64,000 nucleotides of DNA from G965198795 sp965198795 (GTDB lineage Bacteria > Pseudomonadota > Alphaproteobacteria > Rhodospirillales > Casp-alpha2), in the NCBI GenBank assembly GCA_965198795.1, contig OZ240674.1, forward strand, positions 62,001 through 126,000, written 5' to 3'. The position numbers and the translations under genes are program-made. Shown here piece by piece: positions 63,021 to 64,000 of the stretch; positions within the stretch are counted from its first letter, which is position 1; each line of letters starts with the position of its first letter. The notes under the pieces were generated by a model. The model had not been told where the DNA came from and did no database searches. It saw only the letters and a list, made by a program, of their open reading frames with translations.

Positions 63021-64000
63021 TCAGCTTTCACCGGCGTCCTTGGCTTCCTTCTCCTTCAAGGCGGCGCCCAGGATGTCGCCGAGAGAGGCGCCGGAGTCGG
63101 AGGAGCCGTACTCTTTCATGGCCTTCTTCTCTTCCTCTACCTCCAGCGCCTTGACGGACAACGTCACCTTGCGGGCGGCCTTGTCCATCTGCGTGATCTT
63201 GGCGTCAACCTTGTCGCCCGCGGCGAAGCGGTCGGGCCGCTGGTCGGCCCGGTCGCGGGAAAGATCGGATTTCCGGATGAAGCCGGTGAGACCCCCGGCG
63301 ACCTGAACTTCGACGCCGTTGTCCTGAACCTGGGTCACGGTGCAGGTCACGACCGCGTTTTTCTTCAGGCCGTCCAACGCGCCCTCGTCCGGATCGCCGC
63401 TCAGTTGCTTGATACCGAGCGAGATGCGTTCTTTCTCGACGTCAACGTCTAGGACTTTGGCTTTCACCACGTCGCCCTTGTTGTATCCGGCCAGAGCTTC
63501 CTCCCCGGATTGATCCCAGCTGAGGTCGGACAGATGAGCCATGCCGTCGATGTCGCCGTCAAGGCCGATGAACAGCCCGAACTCGGTGATGTTTTTGATT
63601 TCGCCCTCGACTTCCGCGCCCGCCGGGAACTTGTCCAGGAAGGTTTCCCAGGGGTTTCCGGCGCACTGCTTGAGGCCAAGCGAGATACGGCGCTTGTCGC
63701 TTTCGACGTCCAGCACCATGACCTCCACTTCCTGGGAGGTGGAAACGATTTTGCCCGGGTGGACGTTCTTTTTGGTCCAGGACATCTCGGAGACGTGCAC
63801 AAGACCCTCGACGCCGGCTTCCAGTTCAACGAAGGCGCCGTAATCGGTGATGTTGGTGACGCGGCCGGTAAACTTGACGCCAACCGGATATTTGGCGGCG
63901 ACGCCTTCCCATGGATCGGCTTCCAACTGCTTCATGCCAAGCGAGATACGCTGGGTTTCGGAATTGAAGCGGATTACCTGAACCTTGACCGTCTCGCCGA
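63021..64000 (-). CDS. rpsA: 30S ribosomal protein S1 (5' end beyond window)
   Basis: The frame is open to base 64000. Visible are the end of one S1 repeat (GETVKVQVIRFNSETQRISL), two complete S1 repeats (FTGRVTNITDYGAFVELEAG; VEGEIKNITEFGLFIGLDGD) and one degenerate repeat (TCTVTQVQDNGVEVQVAGGL). An Ala/Lys/Glu tail ends AKDAGES. S1 binds mRNA on the 30S subunit. The N-terminal repeats lie outside. Confidence 0.97.
   Translation of the reverse strand, partial: GETVKVQVIRFNSETQRISLGMKQLEADPWEGVAAKYPVGVKFTGRVTNITDYGAFVELEAGVEGLVHVSEMSWTKKNVHPGKIVSTSQEVEVMVLDVESDKRRISLGLKQCAGNPWETFLDKFPAGAEVEGEIKNITEFGLFIGLDGDIDGMAHLSDLSWDQSGEEALAGYNKGDVVKAKVLDVDVEKERISLGIKQLSGDPDEGALDGLKKNAVVTCTVTQVQDNGVEVQVAGGLTGFIRKSDLSRDRADQRPDRFAAGDKVDAKITQMDKAARKVTLSVKALEVEEEKKAMKEYGSSDSGASLGDILGAALKEKEAKDAGES

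Overview
The window is a 64 kb stretch of an alphaproteobacterial chromosome, most likely from the Rhodospirillales or a close relative. The evidence is gene content and order: a helicase C-terminus, S4 protein, FdxA and CarD group; a split F0 operon (atpI-atpB-atpE-atpF'-atpF) with no F1 genes beside it; mutY, DUF721, dsbA-like and smc; SRP RNA next to dnaX; and rpsA, sppA, ihfB, lapA, pyrF. The DNA is GC-rich by eye, except for an AT-richer block at about 29.0-36.05 kb. I found no tRNA, rRNA, integrase or CRISPR array.

Layout. 1-2.9 kb: helicase C-terminus, HslR-type S4 protein, DUF938 methyltransferase, TerB-like protein. 3.06-7.33 kb: fdxA, a chemotaxis receptor set between transposase relics, carD. 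7.5-12.4 kb: a broken M48 lipoprotein protease, nuclease-like protein, gluQ, carboxylesterase, HNH endonuclease. 12.5-14.8 kb: TPR/glycosyltransferase-like protein and rpsD. 14.8-15.9 kb: gene-free repeat region with an IS5-type relic. 15.9-18.5 kb: F0 ATP synthase. 18.7-26.3 kb: smc, DsbA-like, DUF721, mutY, rsmB-like. 26.9-28.7 kb: small hypothetical and chromate transporter. 29.0-36.05 kb: an acquired, partly decayed island holding a DUF3644 protein with an HEPN-like motif, IS481 and HNH relics, and a thiol-metabolism locus (LysR regulator, cysteine-dioxygenase-type enzyme, four-module rhodanese protein, then ruined TAXI-TRAP receptor and cystathionine beta-lyase genes). 36.06-42.5 kb: alkA-like, cobC-like, TPR proteins, glycosyltransferase. 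42.5-47.0 kb: SDR, purF, cvpA, radA. 47.6-55.8 kb: cytochrome c, hisN-like, yejABEF and ghrA in one direction. 56.1-64 kb: pheA, nudC, SRP RNA, dnaX, pyrF, lapA, ihfB, sppA and the 3' part of rpsA.

The core genes serve translation, replication and repair, energy conversion, and purine, pyrimidine, phenylalanine and histidine synthesis. The accessory layer is distinctive: four transposase relics, a broken protease gene, two broken genes in the sulfur locus, many palindromic or composite intergenic repeats, at least seven short tandem duplications, and a short repeat family that begins at the TA of stop codons. Together these suggest a genome with heavy past transposition, now losing those elements. 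The best candidates for new biology are the DUF3644 protein, the cysteine dioxygenase/multi-rhodanese pair, and the stop-codon-abutting repeat family.
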